From NCBI RefSeq assembly GCF_000382185.1, contig NZ_KB907784.1:3919742-3983741 (forward strand): a DNA stretch of 64,000 nucleotides, in the 5' to 3' direction. The DNA comes from Bordetella sp. FB-8 (GTDB lineage: Bacteria; Pseudomonadota; Gammaproteobacteria; Burkholderiales; Burkholderiaceae_B). A program made the translations under genes and the position numbers. Under the pieces are notes generated by a model that worked only from the letters and a program-made list of their open reading frames with translations, searched no databases and was not told the origin of the DNA. Of this stretch, positions 39,120 to 48,451 are shown piece after piece. Every line of letters begins with the position of its first letter. The stretch's first letter is position 1.

Positions 39120-40934
39120 ATGTCCCATCAATCTCAGAACGCAGCCAATCGCTGGTTGCGCTGGACGTCCCTGCTCATCACCTTGACCCTTGCGGGCTGC
39201 GGATCTTATGCAAGGATTAACCAGGCTTCGGTCGACGCTCAGCATGATTACGACAAGGCAGTCCAACAGGTCCATGCGGCTAGTCACAACCCCATCATCG
39301 AACAATCGAATACGCCCTATCTGTCATTGCAGCCTGTGGCAGCCCCCAAGGAATTGAAAGTTAGAATTCCCAGGAGCCAGGATTGTTCCATCAAGTTCAT
39401 CGCCGATGCACCGATGAGCTTGTCCGATTTCTCGCAAATCGTCTCGCAAGAGTGCGGAGTCCAGATTCGCGTCACGCAGGATGCCTGGGCGGCATTGGCC
39501 AACGGATCCATTCAGGACGTCAGTTCGGAGGCTGGGTCGGACAGCGCAACTGGGGCCGCGCCTATCGTGCCGGGTATCGGTGGCCCCTCGGGAGCCCAGC
39601 CCGGGGTTAATCGATACGGCGGGCGTGGTGTCGCACGCGATTTCGCGTACACCACCGCGGGTAACGCGAAAATCCAGCCGATTCGCTGGCTGGGCAAACC
39701 GCTGTCGGGACTACTGGATGTCATTACCTCTCAGTTGGGCCTTTATTGGGCCTACCAAGACGGATATGTCACGATCTCGTACCTTCAGACACGCAGCTTT
39801 CACTTGGCGCTCTCGTCCGAGCTGGATTTTCAATCCAGCGTAAGCAGCGGCGCCAGTCTCTCGGGATCGGGTAGCTCGAACTCGACGAGCGGGTCCGCCA
39901 GCAGCAAAACGACCGGCGACTCCGATCAGAAGACGGTAATGGCATTCAAGTCGCATTTCGGCCTGGAGGTGCGGCAAGGCATCCAAGCCATGCTGACCCC
40001 GGGGGTAGGCAAATTCGCGATGTCGCCCTCGATAGGCACGGTGACCGTTACTGATACGCCGGAAGTTCTCGACCGAATCGGCCAATACATCTCGAGCGTG
40101 AATGACAGGATGTCCCGTCAGGTCATGCTCTACGTCACGGTGGCGCAAATCACCCTTTCCGATTCCGATAGCCTTGGGATCAACTGGAGCGCGGTCTGGA
40201 ATTCGCTCACGGGTAACTACGGCATCACGTTGGCCAGCGGCTTCTCGCCACTCTCTGGGGCATCTTCGGCCGGCTTTGGCATTCTCAGTAGCGCCAAGGG
40301 GACGGCGGGTCAGTTCGCGGGGACGCAAGCGATATTGAGCGCTCTAGCCAAGCAAGGCTCGGTCTCGATCCTGCGCCAGCGTGGCGTGACCACCCAGAAC
40401 CTTCAGCCCACGCCGATCCACCTGACCAACGAGCAGCAATATGTGTGCGGTGTGAGCCAAACCAGCACCGCTCAGGTCGGCTCGACAAACTCCATACAGA
40501 TGTGCAGCGTGGTGACCGGATTTGCCATGGATATCGTGCCCGACATCTACCGCCGGGAAGTGACCTTGCTGTTCTCGCTGAACATGAGCCCGCCGGCAAC
40601 GATTACCCAGGTGCCGACGGGAAACAACAGTTCCGCGCAACCGGTCTTCGCAGCCTCGGTCGATCGGCAGGTATTCCTGCAGCGCGTAGGCATGCAATCC
40701 GGTCAGACCCTGGTGATTTCGGACTTCCAGCAGGCCAGCGAGACGACGGCCAGGCAAGGCGTGGGCAGTGTATCGGCCTGGATCCCGACGGGCGGCGGAA
40801 CGCGAGACAAATCCCGCAACGTGGTTGTCATCATCATTTCTCCTCAGATCATGAAATCCCTGGATACCGGAGACAACTCGCAAGCCGCTAACGAAGCGAT
40901 TTTCGATCGATACCGTCTGAAATTGGCGGCGTAA
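39120..40934 (+). CDS. pilN: type IVb pilus secretin lipoprotein
   Basis: A 604-residue outer-membrane secretin. The N-terminal signal ends in LTLAGCGSYARINQ (lipobox). Residues about 80-270 form the N-domains (FIADAPMSLSDFSQIVSQEC, WLGKPLSGLLDVITSQLGLY). The C-terminal secretin domain carries SVSILRQRGVTTQNLQPTPI and VFLQRVGMQSGQTLVISDFQ and ends near NVVVIIISPQIMKSL. A Ser-rich linker (about residues 240-265) is unusual but harmless. It forms the pilus exit pore and belongs to the PilN/BfpB branch. Confidence 0.92.
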   Translation: MSHQSQNAANRWLRWTSLLITLTLAGCGSYARINQASVDAQHDYDKAVQQVHAASHNPIIEQSNTPYLSLQPVAAPKELKVRIPRSQDCSIKFIADAPMSLSDFSQIVSQECGVQIRVTQDAWAALANGSIQDVSSEAGSDSATGAAPIVPGIGGPSGAQPGVNRYGGRGVARDFAYTTAGNAKIQPIRWLGKPLSGLLDVITSQLGLYWAYQDGYVTISYLQTRSFHLALSSELDFQSSVSSGASLSGSGSSNSTSGSASSKTTGDSDQKTVMAFKSHFGLEVRQGIQAMLTPGVGKFAMSPSIGTVTVTDTPEVLDRIGQYISSVNDRMSRQVMLYVTVAQITLSDSDSLGINWSAVWNSLTGNYGITLASGFSPLSGASSAGFGILSSAKGTAGQFAGTQAILSALAKQGSVSILRQRGVTTQNLQPTPIHLTNEQQYVCGVSQTSTAQVGSTNSIQMCSVVTGFAMDIVPDIYRREVTLLFSLNMSPPATITQVPTGNNSSAQPVFAASVDRQVFLQRVGMQSGQTLVISDFQQASETTARQGVGSVSAWIPTGGGTRDKSRNVVVIIISPQIMKSLDTGDNSQAANEAIFDRYRLKLAA

Positions 40935-40976
40935 TGGCGATCAGAGCGGAGTGATCGGCAAGACCTGGAGGCGCGT

Positions 40977-41429
40977 ATGTGGGTGTTCCTATTCACCCTC
41001 TATTTATCCTTTATCCACGTCGACATGGCCAGCAACGCCAGTCAAGAAGCCACTCAGGTTCTTGTCGCTTCGAATGCACGCGACTTGGGGACCTCTATGT
41101 TGGCCGTTCACAATGCCCTGAGCGCGTACATCACCGCAAACCCCACCGCGACAGGCGGTGTCGCGCTTTCCGCGCTGGGATTGCCCAGCTGGATGCTCTT
41201 AGACACGCGCATCCAGGCCGTGATCTACGCCGGGCAAGGATTCGTCTATTTCCCTCCCAGCGCATTCTCGTTGTCGGGCCGTCCTAGCATCGCCGATATG
41301 TTCACAGACAACGCCACAAGCGGCCTAGTCGGCATAGCACACAGCAATCAACTGGTCAGCGCGGGGCTGGGCGTCACAAATCCTCTTCCCCCCGTGATAC
41401 CGGATAACAGCATTGTTGTTGCTGACTAA
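40977..41429 (+). CDS. pilM: PilM-like pilus protein
   Basis: A 150-residue protein with one N-terminal hydrophobic segment (MWVFLFTLYLSFIHVDMA) and a mostly polar remainder containing ALGLPSWMLLDTRIQAVIYA. Size, position after the secretin and the general pattern match PilM of the R64/SPI-7 pilus operons. It is probably anchored in the inner membrane or exported. The gene starts at 40977, 43 bases after pilN. Assignment depends on context more than on strong motifs. Confidence 0.65.
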   Translation: MWVFLFTLYLSFIHVDMASNASQEATQVLVASNARDLGTSMLAVHNALSAYITANPTATGGVALSALGLPSWMLLDTRIQAVIYAGQGFVYFPPSAFSLSGRPSIADMFTDNATSGLVGIAHSNQLVSAGLGVTNPLPPVIPDNSIVVAD

Positions 41430-41467
41430 AGCTGCAGCCGACTAAATCAGCCCGCATAGGAACCTTC

Positions 41468-42835
41468 ATGCGATTGATTCCGCGCCAAGCGCGCTCCAAC
41501 GCCAGGACGGTATATAAAACCGTCAATGGCGTGACCCCTTTCAAGATAGGGCGCCGACTATTTGTCAGCGGCCTGGACTGGCAAGTGCTTCCAAATGGTG
41601 GAAACTATCAGGCCGAGGCACGCAGAATTGCCAAGCGCGAACGCGAGGAGACAGGCAAACCTGTCGAAGCGGTCTTCGTTCGCCGGCAACCGGATGTCGT
41701 GCAAGCCGGCTTTGTCGTACGCGGTGCACGTGCCAGGCGCGGGATGGTTCCGCTGGCAGCTGTCGCCGCCGATGTCCTTGGCCCCTCCTTTGTCGCCGCC
41801 TTCGAGGTCTCGCCGCAGATGTACGCGGTCACTGGAGCCATGCATGATGTGATCTTGCCGGGATCCGATAAATGCCTGGACAAGGTGCAAGCTCGCGCCC
41901 ACTTCCAAAAGCTGTGGGAGTCCATGGAATCAGCGTTAGGGGTGGATGCCTTCGAGGTCTATGCTCCGGAAGGTTTTTTTTCAGACGCTGAACCCTATTC
42001 TCTTGAAGAACTGGCCCGAGGCGTCAAGCGTAGTCATCGGCTGCGTAAACGCCTATCCCTGGCACCTCGAGATGTCTCGCGTTACTTCATTTGGGCGGTT
42101 GTCCTGGGGACGATCTTCGGTGGCGCCGGGATCCTGATCTCGAATCACCTGGCAAAGTTGCGCCTGGCCGAACTCGAGAGCGAAGCGGCAGCCAATCGCT
42201 TGAAGAATGCTGGTGCAACAGCAGAAGAACTGGCTAGGACTCATCCCTGGGCACAAGAGTCCTTGCCGGGCGTCTTTGCGGATCGATGCACGAAAAGTCT
42301 GGGCGTACTTCCAGTGACGCTCGGCGGCTGGCCACTTTCTGAAGCTCACTGCTCAGCCAGCCAAGTCACCGCAACGTATGCCCGAACGCAAGGGCGGACT
42401 GTGAACGACATTATCCGAGCTGCCCAGGCATGGGATCGTGCATTGCGCATCTCAGTCGATAAATCGGGGGATCTGGTTACCATCGCCTGGGGTATGGCCA
42501 TGCCAGCAGCTGGCGATGAAATTCTGCCTCTCATGCGTGGGCAGGAAGATAACTTCATGAGCCATTGGCAGCATCGGCTTATCAGTTTCACTCTTACGCC
42601 CGTCGCGTCGAGCTTTCCCTCTGGGTATATCGCACCCAAGACGTCTTCAGATGCGCGCCTCATGCATCCGAGCTGGAAGACGTTGAAGTGGGACATCAAG
42701 GAAATTGCGCGCAATCCCATAAACCTCATGGACGCGATGTCCATTCCTGGAGTTCGCGTCGAATCCGAATCGCTCTCATTCAGCGATACGGGCATGGTCA
42801 ATTGGAGTATGTCGGGGAAACTTTATGGTCAGTGA
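41468..42835 (+). CDS. pilO: PilO-type pilus assembly protein
   Basis: A 455-residue protein. A soluble N-terminal part (GVTPFKIGRRLFVSGLDWQV, RIAKREREETGKPVEAVFVR) precedes one membrane helix (YFIWAVVLGTIFGGAGILIS, about residue 200), then a periplasmic domain. This architecture fits PilO2-family proteins of type IVb pilus systems, which help to link the cytoplasmic ATPase to the periplasmic parts. Its end overlaps pilP by 11 bases, showing coupling. Confidence 0.78.
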   Translation: MRLIPRQARSNARTVYKTVNGVTPFKIGRRLFVSGLDWQVLPNGGNYQAEARRIAKREREETGKPVEAVFVRRQPDVVQAGFVVRGARARRGMVPLAAVAADVLGPSFVAAFEVSPQMYAVTGAMHDVILPGSDKCLDKVQARAHFQKLWESMESALGVDAFEVYAPEGFFSDAEPYSLEELARGVKRSHRLRKRLSLAPRDVSRYFIWAVVLGTIFGGAGILISNHLAKLRLAELESEAAANRLKNAGATAEELARTHPWAQESLPGVFADRCTKSLGVLPVTLGGWPLSEAHCSASQVTATYARTQGRTVNDIIRAAQAWDRALRISVDKSGDLVTIAWGMAMPAAGDEILPLMRGQEDNFMSHWQHRLISFTLTPVASSFPSGYIAPKTSSDARLMHPSWKTLKWDIKEIARNPINLMDAMSIPGVRVESESLSFSDTGMVNWSMSGKLYGQ

Positions 42836-43541
42836 ACAATTTCAACGCAGGCTATGTCATCTGAGCCTGCGAGTGGGAATCCGCAGCGGGATCATTCGCA
42901 GGATTTTGGTCTATATCGTCATTCCGATGGCTGTGTGGATGCTCTTGTCCTGGTATCCGAAAGCTCAATCGGCGCCGTCGCCGGTCGTAGGCAAATTGGC
43001 GGTGCCGACGGCTAAGCCAGTCGTCGAGAAATCAAACGCCAGCCATCCCGCGCAAGAGGCGTCCAGACAAGATGAAACGCCCAAACCAGCAGTGACGGTA
43101 AGCGACTTGGATGCAGTCATGCAGCAGGAGATTCTCTACAAGGCCATGACGCAGCGGGCTCAACAGCGCGCCGCCTTGGCCAAGTATTCCGATGGGGATA
43201 ACGCCAGTCTGATCACGCCGTCCCTACCCCGGGTGCTCTGGCGCAGAGCATCGACTGCTGGCTGGGTCGGAAAATTTTCCTTCGACGGTGGTACGACCGT
43301 CGTGGCCGGTCGCGGCGATATGCTGCCAGGTGGTTTCACGGTGTCCGAGATCAATGACAGAACCGTGCAAGTCACGCGCGACGGAAAGTCCTTCAACCTG
43401 CTTAGCGTCGATGTTCCGACATCGTCGCAGGCCGAAGATACACGTGCGGCGCAGCCAGGGGCGTCTCTGCCTATGAATCCCATGATGGGCATGACCCGCC
43501 AGACACCCACTCAACGACCGCTCAATACGAACCGTCGGTAA
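42825..43541 (+). CDS. pilP: PilP-type pilus assembly protein
   Basis: A 238-residue protein with an N-terminal membrane helix (IRRILVYIVIPMAVWMLLSW), a Pro/Lys linker and a C-terminal periplasmic domain (VVAGRGDMLPGGFTVSEIND followed by RTVQVTRDGKSFNLL) that resembles the PilP/PilP2 beta domain. It probably connects PilO and the secretin. The ATG at 42825 lies inside pilO, a normal arrangement in these operons. The next gene is the pilQ ATPase. Confidence 0.75.
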   Translation: MVSEQFQRRLCHLSLRVGIRSGIIRRILVYIVIPMAVWMLLSWYPKAQSAPSPVVGKLAVPTAKPVVEKSNASHPAQEASRQDETPKPAVTVSDLDAVMQQEILYKAMTQRAQQRAALAKYSDGDNASLITPSLPRVLWRRASTAGWVGKFSFDGGTTVVAGRGDMLPGGFTVSEINDRTVQVTRDGKSFNLLSVDVPTSSQAEDTRAAQPGASLPMNPMMGMTRQTPTQRPLNTNRR

Positions 43542-43579
43542 AGATCAAGCCGCTGTTACTCGGACGAAGGAATTTCCTC

Positions 43580-45349
43580 ATGAATATGAAGATTGATCCC
43601 ATACTGCTGGATCCAGCCGAGAGAACGATCGAGGTCCTATTGGAGGATCTACCCGAGATCAAGATTTCGAAACCTGAGGTCGAAAAGCAAGAAGTTTCTG
43701 TCCTACCTGGCGACAACGCCGAATCCTTGCCGGAACTGTTGGCCGACGACATGCCTGACCTTCCCAAGGGAAGTAAATCGGAGGAAGGCCGGCGCGGAGA
43801 TAACATACCGGTGCTGATTCTTTCTGCGTTGGAAGGAACTGCGTACTACGCCCAACCGATCGTGCAGCACAAGGTCGCCTTGGCAGATAACGGTGTCCTG
43901 TATCTGACCGAAAACGCAGAGCAGGATGTCCTGGTGATGGACTACATCGCCAGGCTTGATCGGCGCAGAGAGCTTACCGACGGCAAAGAATCGCCCTACC
44001 AGATCAAGAAGACCGTTCCCTATACGGAAATTCAACGTCTCAATGCGCACGGATCCGGCAACGAAGAACTGAGCGTTGCTGAAATCGCTCGCCAGACGGC
44101 TGAAGAGGCGGAAGTGATCGCGATCATTCGCGAGGGCGCCAAGCTGGAAGCGAGCGATATCTTTTTTGAAATACCGACCAGAGGGTTCGCTCAGATCAAG
44201 TACCGCATTGCGGGAGATATCGAGCCGCGCTTTCGGATGAAACCTGAGCGCATGCGTCGTCTGATTCGTACTGTCTACGAGGCGATGTGCGAATCCAAAA
44301 GCGATCCGAACTACGATCCGCTACGTGATCAGACCGCGCGCATTGCGCGAACCTTTGTCGATGGGCTAGAGCTACATCAGTGCCGGGTTTCGACCGGACC
44401 AACAGATGAGGAAAAGCCCTTTCTGGCACTTCGTTTGCACTATGACATGGGCGAGCCCAAGACAATGGTCGATCTGGGCTTTACCCAAGATCATCAAGAC
44501 ATGCTCTATGACGTGGCGGGTTTTTCCTCCGGGATCAACCTCTTCACGGGTCCGACCGGGTGCGGCAAGACTACGACATTGGCCAACATCGTCGGGCATT
44601 GGCAGAAGTCCCATGACTACCGCTACATGATCCAGTGCCTGGAAGATCCGCCAGAAATTCCCATTCTAGGCGCGATCCAGAAGGCGATCTCCCGCAAGGG
44701 AGGTAGCCGTGAAGAGGAGGCACGTGCGTGGGTGGAGGGTTTCGAGACCTTGATGCGCTGGAATCCAAACTGGATCATTGCGGGCGAGTTGCGCTTGAGG
44801 GAAACCATGGATGTGGCGCTTAAATCGGCGCTGACCAATCATCTGACCTGGGGAAGCCTGCATGCGAGCTCAGCGACCTTGGCGCCCGTACGGCTCTGGG
44901 AATCCGGGATCGATATGAGCTACCTCTGCGATCCGGAGATATTTCGTATCTTCGTCAATCAAAGCCTGGCGCCGCAGCTCTGCCCGCATTGCTCCATTTC
45001 CTATTCGGATGGAGCGGATTCCTTACCGGCTTCCCTGCGTCGGCGCATCGAATCACTTTGCTTGCCTGACTCGGTGCGGCTGCGTGATCGTCATGGTTGC
45101 CAGCATTGCCACCGTGGCGCGCTGCGCAGGCGCACGATCTGCGCTGAAGTCATGCCCACTGAGGCAGCGGCCATGGATATCTTTCGCAAGAAAGGGGCCG
45201 TGGAATTGCGCAAATTCTGGGTGCATGAGCGCGGAGGAAAAACCAAGACTGCCCACCTGATCGAGAAGGTCAACTCCGGCTTGATCGATCCTGCCGACGC
45301 AGAGCGCCTGGTGTCCCCGTTGGATACGGACAAGGAACTGAGGATTTGA
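43580..45349 (+). CDS. pilQ: type IVb pilus assembly ATPase (GspE/PilB family)
   Basis: A 589-residue cytoplasmic ATPase that drives pilus extension. Walker A is GPTGCGKTTTLAN, the Asp box is YMIQCLEDPPEIPI, Walker B is NWIIAGELRLRETMDVALKS, and the His box LTWGSLHASSA follows. A C-terminal zinc motif with CPHC and CQHC pairs is present. The N-terminal 170 residues are divergent and acidic (AEEAEVIAIIREGAKLEASD begins the conserved domain). Named after R64 pilQ, not the P. aeruginosa secretin. The start at 43580 follows a GAAGGAA site. Confidence 0.93.
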   Translation: MNMKIDPILLDPAERTIEVLLEDLPEIKISKPEVEKQEVSVLPGDNAESLPELLADDMPDLPKGSKSEEGRRGDNIPVLILSALEGTAYYAQPIVQHKVALADNGVLYLTENAEQDVLVMDYIARLDRRRELTDGKESPYQIKKTVPYTEIQRLNAHGSGNEELSVAEIARQTAEEAEVIAIIREGAKLEASDIFFEIPTRGFAQIKYRIAGDIEPRFRMKPERMRRLIRTVYEAMCESKSDPNYDPLRDQTARIARTFVDGLELHQCRVSTGPTDEEKPFLALRLHYDMGEPKTMVDLGFTQDHQDMLYDVAGFSSGINLFTGPTGCGKTTTLANIVGHWQKSHDYRYMIQCLEDPPEIPILGAIQKAISRKGGSREEEARAWVEGFETLMRWNPNWIIAGELRLRETMDVALKSALTNHLTWGSLHASSATLAPVRLWESGIDMSYLCDPEIFRIFVNQSLAPQLCPHCSISYSDGADSLPASLRRRIESLCLPDSVRLRDRHGCQHCHRGALRRRTICAEVMPTEAAAMDIFRKKGAVELRKFWVHERGGKTKTAHLIEKVNSGLIDPADAERLVSPLDTDKELRI

Positions 45350-45450
45350 CCAGGCACGGCTAAAGCCGGATCCGCCTACCACGCAGGGTTAGCTGCCGTC
45401 CCTGAGAGCCACTTCAGGCTTCAGGACCTCTTCAATTGATAGGAGGCTCC

Positions 45451-46617
45451 ATGCCTTGGCCGAGCTTATTTCGGCGGTCTCGTCGCGCCCGTAGCACCAG
45501 TACGCGGCGGTCATCTTTTCGAATGTCTGCCAAGCGGCGAGCCTTCAAACGCCCGATGCGCCTGCATTTTTATCGCACGTTGTTCCTATACGAGCGCTCG
45601 GGCATACCGAAGCAGCGTGCGCTGCGCAGGATCCGCGATACCTACAACGCTTCGCTGTCAATCTGGCAGCGCGCTGGAAACTGGATCTATCACCGCCTTG
45701 GCGGTCGTCGAAAGCTCCCTTTTCGGCCCGTCCCTGCGATCGTCGCCGACGCGGCTTTGCTCAATGTCGGCCAGCCATTGCATGAATCACTGGCCGATTG
45801 GTTGCCCGCAACCGAGCTGGCGATACTCGAAGCCGGTGAAGAGTCGGGCAAGCAGGTTCAGAGCCTGGACATGGCCTGGCGGTTGGTAAGGCGCCAGGCC
45901 GGGATGTGGTCTTCCGTGATCGGCGCGATCAGCTACCCGGTATTTCTCATGGCAGCGGTTATGGCGGTGTTGTACATGATCGCCTCGATGTTATTGCCCA
46001 CGGTGGGGGCCAATGGGCTGCGCGGGATGTCGCTGATTTCAACGTTCGTCATCAGTTCGGCCGAATTCATCTATCAGTATTGGCCGATCGCGATCGTCAC
46101 GCCCATCATTCTGATGATCCTGGTCTTCGCATCATTGGGGCGCTGGAAAAGTCACGGGCGAATCATGGCCGATCGCTTGCCGCCGTGGTCGTTTTATCGG
46201 CGTATTCATGGCGCTTTGTTTCTTTTCTCATACGCCGTCCTACTCAAAGGCAACGTCCCCATACCCCGGGCATTGAGCGTGCTCTCACGTTCGGCCAGTC
46301 CCTGGTTAGCCTCGCGGATTCATGCTGGGATGTATGGCGTAAGGCAAGGTTTCAACATTGGTGCCGCGTTTCGATCTTCTGGCCACGAGTTTCCCGATAG
46401 AGAAGCGATCCCCGTTCTGGAGAACATCGGCTCACTCACCGGGGAAGAAGCCTTCGACGCGCTAATCCAGTACGCGGAAGACTGGCTGGAAGACACCTCT
46501 GGCTACATCGAGCGTCTAGCCAGACGATTTAGTGCATTGAGCAGGACCTGGATCCTGATCTGGGTGGCTCTCTTAGGCACTACCGTTCTCGAAATTATTC
46601 AACAGTCCTTCAAATAG
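45451..46617 (+). CDS. pilR: inner-membrane pilus assembly platform protein (GspF/PilC family)
   Basis: A 388-residue polytopic protein. Two GspF repeats are seen, with LFLYERSGIPKQRALRRIRD and AVLLKGNVPIPRALSVLSRS, and three membrane helices (AISYPVFLMAAVMAVLYMIA, YWPIAIVTPIILMILVFASL, LSRTWILIWVALLGTTVLEI). It recruits the ATPase PilQ and extracts pilins. The ATG at 45451 follows AGGAGG. The N-terminal 20 residues are very basic (FRRSRRARSTSTRRSSFRMS). Confidence 0.92.
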   Translation: MPWPSLFRRSRRARSTSTRRSSFRMSAKRRAFKRPMRLHFYRTLFLYERSGIPKQRALRRIRDTYNASLSIWQRAGNWIYHRLGGRRKLPFRPVPAIVADAALLNVGQPLHESLADWLPATELAILEAGEESGKQVQSLDMAWRLVRRQAGMWSSVIGAISYPVFLMAAVMAVLYMIASMLLPTVGANGLRGMSLISTFVISSAEFIYQYWPIAIVTPIILMILVFASLGRWKSHGRIMADRLPPWSFYRRIHGALFLFSYAVLLKGNVPIPRALSVLSRSASPWLASRIHAGMYGVRQGFNIGAAFRSSGHEFPDREAIPVLENIGSLTGEEAFDALIQYAEDWLEDTSGYIERLARRFSALSRTWILIWVALLGTTVLEIIQQSFK

Positions 46618-46634
46618 GACACAGGAATCCAAAC

Positions 46635-47144
46635 ATGATTTTCTCTTTGAAAGATCAGCTTGCCTGTCTTCGTGCCTCCAAAAATCCCCGTCATAACGAA
46701 CGGGGATTTTTTATCGGACCTGCCTTGGGTGCGGTCGCCGTCGTGCTTCTCACCTTTGTGGTTGTCTGGGGAATCTACCGCTTTATCAATAACCAACTCT
46801 CTATCTACATCGAAAGCAACAACCTGCAGGCGATCGTTCAAGGCGCAGATTCACTGTCTCAGGGAGGCTCATATGCCAACGTGAGCAACACTACCCTCCA
46901 GACAATTCAGGCATTCGGCAATATGACGGGCGCTGCCGTGGGTGGGACCGTGATGAACAAGTGGGGCGGAGCCGTGACAGTGACCGGCTCGGCCAGCAAC
47001 GTACTGATCGAATACGACAATGTACCTGCCTATGCCTGTCAGGGATTTCTCAATCGAGCAGCAGACAGCAACAAGTTCGATTCGGCATCGATGCCAACCT
47101 GCAATAGCAGCGGCACGTCGAACCTGACTTTTACGCATTACTGA
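46635..47144 (+). CDS. pilS: type IVb major prepilin
   Basis: A 169-residue prepilin. A leader of about 24 residues (MIFSLKDQLACLRASKNPRH) ends at Gly before FFIGPALGAVAVVLLTFVVV, the N-terminal helix of the mature pilin. It should be cleaved by a prepilin peptidase, not encoded here. The C-terminal part has two Cys (AYACQGF and MPTCNSSG) for the pilin disulfide loop. The coding sequence holds a strong hairpin with a T-run across the cleavage-site codons (see 46680-46712). RBS AGGAAT lies 10 bases before the start. Confidence 0.88.
   Translation: MIFSLKDQLACLRASKNPRHNERGFFIGPALGAVAVVLLTFVVVWGIYRFINNQLSIYIESNNLQAIVQGADSLSQGGSYANVSNTTLQTIQAFGNMTGAAVGGTVMNKWGGAVTVTGSASNVLIEYDNVPAYACQGFLNRAADSNKFDSASMPTCNSSGTSNLTFTHY
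46680..46712 (+). terminator. terminator-like hairpin inside the pilS coding sequence
   Basis: AAAAATCCCCGT pairs with ACGGGGATTTTTT around CATAACGA, a 12-bp stem ending in six T. It lies 45 bases into pilS and covers codons just before and at the prepilin cleavage site. By sequence alone it looks like a rho-independent terminator. It could attenuate pilS-pilV transcription when translation is low, or protect the pilin mRNA 5' end. Confidence 0.6.
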
Positions 47145-47155
47145 GCCTACGCAGG

Positions 47156-48403
47156 ATGGCGGCGATGTTGAATTTTCTGAAATTGCCGCGTCCTGGAATC
47201 TCCCAGGATCTGAAGCGGCTGGCATTGCGGAGTAAGCATCAGCGGGGTTTCTTCATATCGCCGGCTCTGGGAGGCCTGGCAATTTTGATCCTATCGATAT
47301 CCGGCTTTGCCTTTGCCCTGCACTACATCAGCGTCACGATTCGCGTTAACTCGACAGCATCGCAACTCAAAGCGTACAGCGCTGCCGCTTCCCAATTCGT
47401 CATGAACAACGGCGGAACCTATACGACCACACTGCCCTTGAACGGCGCCGCCGCCACAATCACGACGGCCATGCTTCAGAATGACGGCGATCTGGATTCA
47501 GGTGTTGCGACCACCAATGCCTACGGCCAGTCCTACACGCTGCAGATGCGCTATGTGACGCAAGGTTCTGGTGCGAATATCCGCAACGTCATTGAGCCCA
47601 TGCTCTGCACGATAGGCGGCACTCGGATTTCAGATCAGGATTTGCTTCGTATCGCCTCGAAAGTGGACGCAGGCGGGGCCATCTTATCCTCCGACCCGAC
47701 CGTGGCGCTGGGAACAAATGGTCAGTGGGCACAGCCCTTGTCGAATTTCGGGATTGCTCCTGGCCCGGGCCATCTTTGCGTCGGCCTTTTCTATAGCCAG
47801 GCCGGTGCCGTTGCGGACTATTTATACCGAAATGCTGTCACTGGCCATCCCGAGGTCAATCGCATGAACACGGCGATCGACATGAACAACAACGCGATCA
47901 ATAACGCCTCAACAATTACCGCGCTGGGCAAGATCACCGCTGGCGGCAATGTTGAAGTCGGAAACTATCTTCAAGTCGATGGTGTCGCGGCATTGAACCA
48001 GTCCTGCTCCCCCAATGGCCTGCAAGCAAGGGATGCGTCGGGAAATTCACTTGTGTGTACGAATGGGGCCTGGACTCGATACGTCAGCGTTTCGGGTGAC
48101 ACCATGAGCGGGACACTTCAGGTGAATCAAAACAGCTGGTCGCTCATAGCGATGAACGGTAGCGGCGGTGCCAATGCGGCTGCGCAATCACCCACGGGCA
48201 GCCTCTACATCAACGATGCGTACGTCAGATCGATGGGGAAATGGTTGAGCCAGGTTCTCTCGGGATTTGGCCCTCATGGGCCGGTTTCCTATGTCTATCC
48301 AACCGGAAATGCCTACACAGGAGGATGTCTGAACGAGGTGTTCACCGATGGCTCCCAGGCATCGACTGGGTACTGCTGGTCTCCAAGTCCGAATGGAAAT
48401 TGA
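47156..48403 (+). CDS. pilV: PilV-like minor pilin / tip adhesin
   Basis: A 415-residue prepilin-like protein whose leader ends at KHQRG before FFISPALGGLAILILSISGF. After the pilin-like helix come Gly/Asn-rich beta domains (TTNAYGQSYTLQMRY, NAINNASTITALGKITAGGN) and a C-terminal Cys-bearing tip (GGCLNEVFTDGSQ). In IncI plasmids PilV is the adhesin that binds recipient LPS and varies by a shufflon. Here one fixed 3' end is present and no repeated 3' cassettes or recombinase gene follows. Start at 47156, with 47165 as an alternative. Confidence 0.82.
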   Translation: MAAMLNFLKLPRPGISQDLKRLALRSKHQRGFFISPALGGLAILILSISGFAFALHYISVTIRVNSTASQLKAYSAAASQFVMNNGGTYTTTLPLNGAAATITTAMLQNDGDLDSGVATTNAYGQSYTLQMRYVTQGSGANIRNVIEPMLCTIGGTRISDQDLLRIASKVDAGGAILSSDPTVALGTNGQWAQPLSNFGIAPGPGHLCVGLFYSQAGAVADYLYRNAVTGHPEVNRMNTAIDMNNNAINNASTITALGKITAGGNVEVGNYLQVDGVAALNQSCSPNGLQARDASGNSLVCTNGAWTRYVSVSGDTMSGTLQVNQNSWSLIAMNGSGGANAAAQSPTGSLYINDAYVRSMGKWLSQVLSGFGPHGPVSYVYPTGNAYTGGCLNEVFTDGSQASTGYCWSPSPNGN

Positions 48404-48451
48404 CTGAGTGTCCGTTTCGAGCTGGCAGAGAAATTCATCTGGAGAATGATG

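Noticed and set aside
47900..48420. Shufflon at the 3' end of pilV
   Set aside because: No alternate 3' cassettes, inverted recombination sites or Rci-like recombinase follow pilV.
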